DNA of 64,000 nucleotides from Flavobacteriales bacterium UBA6693. Its GTDB lineage: Bacteria > Bacteroidota > Bacteroidia > Flavobacteriales > Weeksellaceae. Position numbers and translations under genes: made by a program. Below are positions 61,983 through 64,000 of the stretch, piece after piece. Under the pieces are notes generated by a model. It did not search any database, was not told where the DNA came from, and saw only the letters and a program-made list of their open reading frames with translations. The DNA lies in assembly GCA_002454815.1 (NCBI GenBank), contig DKJL01000013.1, positions 1-64,000 on the forward strand. The letters run 5' to 3'. The number at the start of each line of letters is the position of its first letter. Positions within the stretch are counted from its first letter, which is position 1.

Positions 61983-62828
61983 ATGAATAATTTAGACCTT
62001 TTTAAATCAGTTTGCAACCTTTCTTCCCGGATGGTGACGGAAAAATACAGCACGTCGTTTTCGCGAGCTTCTACCCTTTTTCAGCCGGAAATCCGCCAGC
62101 ATATTTATAATATTTACGGTTTTGTACGGTTGGCAGACGAAATTGTGGATACCTTTCACGATTTTGATAAAGCAAAACTGCTCACTGAATTTGAGGAAAG
62201 TTATGCGCGTTCGATGGAAAACGGGATTTCATTAAACCCTATTTTGCAGTCATTCTGCACCACGCAGCGCGAGAAAAATGTTCCGCAGCATTTGGTGGAT
62301 TCTTTTCTTCGTTCCATGCGCATGGATCTGGGACAGATCAAAGATCTGAATGACGAAAAATACATCGATTATATTTATGGTTCCGCTGAAGTAGTGGGTT
62401 TAATGTGTCTTAAAGTTTTCGTCGACGGCGACGATGTAGAATACGAACGTTTGAAACCATTTGCGCAAAGTCTTGGTGCGGCCTTCCAAAAAATAAATTT
62501 TCTCCGGGACATCAGCGCAGATTTTAATGATCTGGACCGGACGTATTTTCCTAATGTAGACTTCCGTAATTTTTCTGCTGCGGACAAAGAAAAAATTGAA
62601 GAAGATATCGCGCGGGATTTCGCGCACGCAAAAATTGGCATTACGATGCTTCCGATGTCGTGTAAACTGGCGGTTTATATGGCGTACAAGTATTATTATA
62701 ATCTTTTTACTAAAATCAGAAGAACTCGGCCGGAGCTTTTGATGACGAAACGCATCCGTGTGAGCAATGCACGCAAAATGTATTTATTTGGTGAAATGAT
62801 TCTAAATAAAAATCTTAATTTGCTGTGA
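61983..62828 (+). CDS. crtB: Phytoene synthase
   Basis: 281 residues from ATG 61983. 'RLADEIVDTFHDFD' is the first Asp-rich motif, 'YGSAEVVGLMCLKVF' and 'NFLRDISADFNDLDR' the second. Joins two geranylgeranyl diphosphates to phytoene. 18 bp after crtI; its stop shares one base with the next start (TGATG). Confidence 0.95.
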   Translation: MNNLDLFKSVCNLSSRMVTEKYSTSFSRASTLFQPEIRQHIYNIYGFVRLADEIVDTFHDFDKAKLLTEFEESYARSMENGISLNPILQSFCTTQREKNVPQHLVDSFLRSMRMDLGQIKDLNDEKYIDYIYGSAEVVGLMCLKVFVDGDDVEYERLKPFAQSLGAAFQKINFLRDISADFNDLDRTYFPNVDFRNFSAADKEKIEEDIARDFAHAKIGITMLPMSCKLAVYMAYKYYYNLFTKIRRTRPELLMTKRIRVSNARKMYLFGEMILNKNLNLL

Positions 62829-63289
62829 TGAAAAAATTTGGTTTCGCGCTGCTGACGGTTGTGGGCAGTGTATTATACGGACAAAACATAAAAGAGTACA
62901 GAACCCTGGTGCAAAAGGGCGATAAATCTGAGCAGGCCGCAAAAATGCTGATTGAGAAATCATCGGCAGCTTACAAAGAGACTGACCAACCGATCTACGC
63001 CGGCTTCATCGCGGTCGGAAAATTTTTTCTGGCAAAACATTCATTTAATCCTATTCGCAAAATCAGTCTTTTTAATGAAGGGAAGCATTTGCTGGAAGGC
63101 GCCGTAAAAGCAGATCCTACAAATATAGAATTACGTCTGATGCGGCTGATGGCACAGGAACACACCCCAAAAATTCTGGGCTACAATCAGAACGTCCGCG
63201 AAGACCGCGAGTTTCTAAAAAATCACTATAAGAATGCAAAAGACGAAGAACTTCGGACTTATACCAAACACTATTTAAAACTGAAATGA
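62828..63289 (+). CDS. Unknown exported protein inside the carotenoid operon
   Basis: 153 residues with a signal peptide (MKKFGFALLTVVGSVLYGQ). The mature part is helical, with a TPR-like or alpha-helical pattern ('ADPTNIELRLMRLMAQEHTP'). No known enzyme motif. It overlaps crtB (TGATG) and crtZ (ATGA), so it is translated with them, and I recall similar short proteins in the same place in other Flavobacteriia. A secreted or periplasmic partner of carotenoid handling is one guess. Confidence 0.75.
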   Translation: MKKFGFALLTVVGSVLYGQNIKEYRTLVQKGDKSEQAAKMLIEKSSAAYKETDQPIYAGFIAVGKFFLAKHSFNPIRKISLFNEGKHLLEGAVKADPTNIELRLMRLMAQEHTPKILGYNQNVREDREFLKNHYKNAKDEELRTYTKHYLKLK

Positions 63290-63762
63290 TGGAGACCGCA
63301 GGGTATATTTTATTAACAATTGCTGTCGTGCTGGCCATGGAAGGTATTACCTGGCTCACGCATAAATATATTATGCACGGTTTGGGCTGGTACCTGCACG
63401 AAGACCACCATCAGCCCGGCTACCCTCATGTTTTTGAAAAAAATGACGCGTTTTTTATTGTATTTGCAATTCCCAGCATTTTGTTATTTTATTTCGGTTC
63501 TCGGGGAGGGGTCAATTGGATGTTCTTTGTGGGCCTGGGCATTCTGATTTATGGAATTATGTATTTTTTAGTGCACGATGTGCTGATCCACCGGCGTTTT
63601 AAATGGTTCGACAAAACCAACAACTGGTATTTTCGCGGTCTTCGGAAAGCACACAAAATGCACCATAAGCATCTGGGAAAAGAAGACGGTGAATGTTTTG
63701 GCATGCTCTACGTACCGCTGCATTATTTCCGGGAGGCACGATTATATCAAACAAAAAGATAA
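63286..63762 (+). CDS. crtZ: Beta-carotene hydroxylase
   Basis: 158 residues, four or five membrane helices. Di-iron His motifs: 'HKYIMH', 'HEDHH', 'HDVLIH' and 'HKMHHKH'. Adds hydroxyls to the beta-ionone rings, giving zeaxanthin. 'ATGATG' at the start leaves two choices (63286 or 63289). No crtY is seen in the window, but the operon may continue to the right. Confidence 0.94.
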   Translation: MMETAGYILLTIAVVLAMEGITWLTHKYIMHGLGWYLHEDHHQPGYPHVFEKNDAFFIVFAIPSILLFYFGSRGGVNWMFFVGLGILIYGIMYFLVHDVLIHRRFKWFDKTNNWYFRGLRKAHKMHHKHLGKEDGECFGMLYVPLHYFREARLYQTKR

Positions 63763-63894
63763 AGAGCGCCAAAAGTTTTACATCCAGTGATGCTTTTCTC
63801 GCTAGATCCTCATCACATTTAATTAAAAGTAATCGTATCGGAATGTTAATTCGTTTCTATTTTAAACTAAATCCTGAGCAAGCTATTTTCCAGC

Positions 63895-64000
63895 ATGAAA
63901 ATCCAAATCACTAAGCAGTCCGGCATCTATACCTTAACCTCCGAACAGCTCTTGCCAATGACATTATCTGAAGCGTGGGAGTTTTTTACGCTGCCCACCA
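63895..64000 (+). CDS. SRPBCC-type protein, N-terminal part
   Basis: Open frame from ATG 63895 to the right edge, 35 codons. 'LPMTLSEAWEFFTLPT' at the end matches the start of SRPBCC (START-like) proteins often found in flavobacterial carotenoid clusters. Cut by the window edge, so the family is tentative. It lies 132 bp after crtZ and could belong to the same operon. Confidence 0.6.
   Translation, partial: MKIQITKQSGIYTLTSEQLLPMTLSEAWEFFTLPT

Overview
The window is chromosomal DNA from a Bacteroidota bacterium, most likely a Weeksellaceae member close to Chryseobacterium/Kaistella. Three things point there. The Bacteroidota promoter -7 box (TAnnTTTG) recurs upstream of genes on both strands. 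The protein families are typical of the group: DUF5686, DUF1599, a BT_3928-like DoxX protein, TerB, dipeptidyl peptidase IV, and a DnaG lacking its zinc cysteines. The trp operon has the order EGDCFBA. Nearly everything looks like core genome. I see no prophage, insertion sequence, CRISPR array or rRNA, and one tRNA (Leu, anticodon CAA).

Layout. 1-3.3 kb: end of a TerC-type membrane protein, a small HTH regulator behind three evenly spaced repeats, an AAA protein with altered Walker motifs, and two small hypotheticals. 3.4-11 kb: a peptide-use block of dipeptidyl peptidase IV, a DUF819 membrane protein, two POT peptide transporters and an exported thioredoxin-like protein. 11-20 kb: recG, an outer-membrane DUF5686 protein, folP, and a DUF1599/DoxX/TerB/tpiA operon. 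19.7-28.2 kb: clpP-dnaG, an isoaspartyl peptidase, tsaE, ald, tyrA, sdaA. 28.3-38 kb: hydrolase, YceI protein, glucokinase, outer-membrane protein, rhodanese, queG, a DUF2459-like protein, a GluR0-like glutamate-receptor potassium channel, a YceI-porin-YceI cluster and tRNA-Leu. 38-44.5 kb: metallo-hydrolase, a 476-residue protein of unknown function, a free-Met-sulfoxide-reductase-like GAF protein, an acetyltransferase, an E2 subunit, an exported deformylase-like protein and lipB. 44.7-51.5 kb: the complete trp operon with an attenuator. 51.5-57.5 kb: small lipoprotein, lysS, gyrB, DUF3298-type lipoprotein, lipid kinase. 57.7-64 kb: MarR, ABC1 kinase and TetR-like genes opposite a carotenoid operon (crtI, crtB, unknown, crtZ, then an SRPBCC gene cut by the window edge).

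The most striking find is upstream of trpE. An unannotated 18-codon ORF, MNLLTNNTWWWHSNFIKV, carries three consecutive Trp codons. It is followed by a 12-bp terminator hairpin with a U-tract and by sequence that can form competing pairings. Its start codon lies only 5 nt after the promoter -7 box, so the leader mRNA may begin at, or almost at, the AUG. This fits ribosome-mediated trp attenuation with a leaderless or nearly leaderless leader peptide. Other points of interest are the zinc-ligand-less DnaG, the deformylase homologue with Asp in place of the metal-binding Cys, the AAA protein with Walker changes, two families of intergenic repeats sharing a 21-nt hairpin core (one copy inside the trp operon), and three operator-like repeats before the HTH gene.
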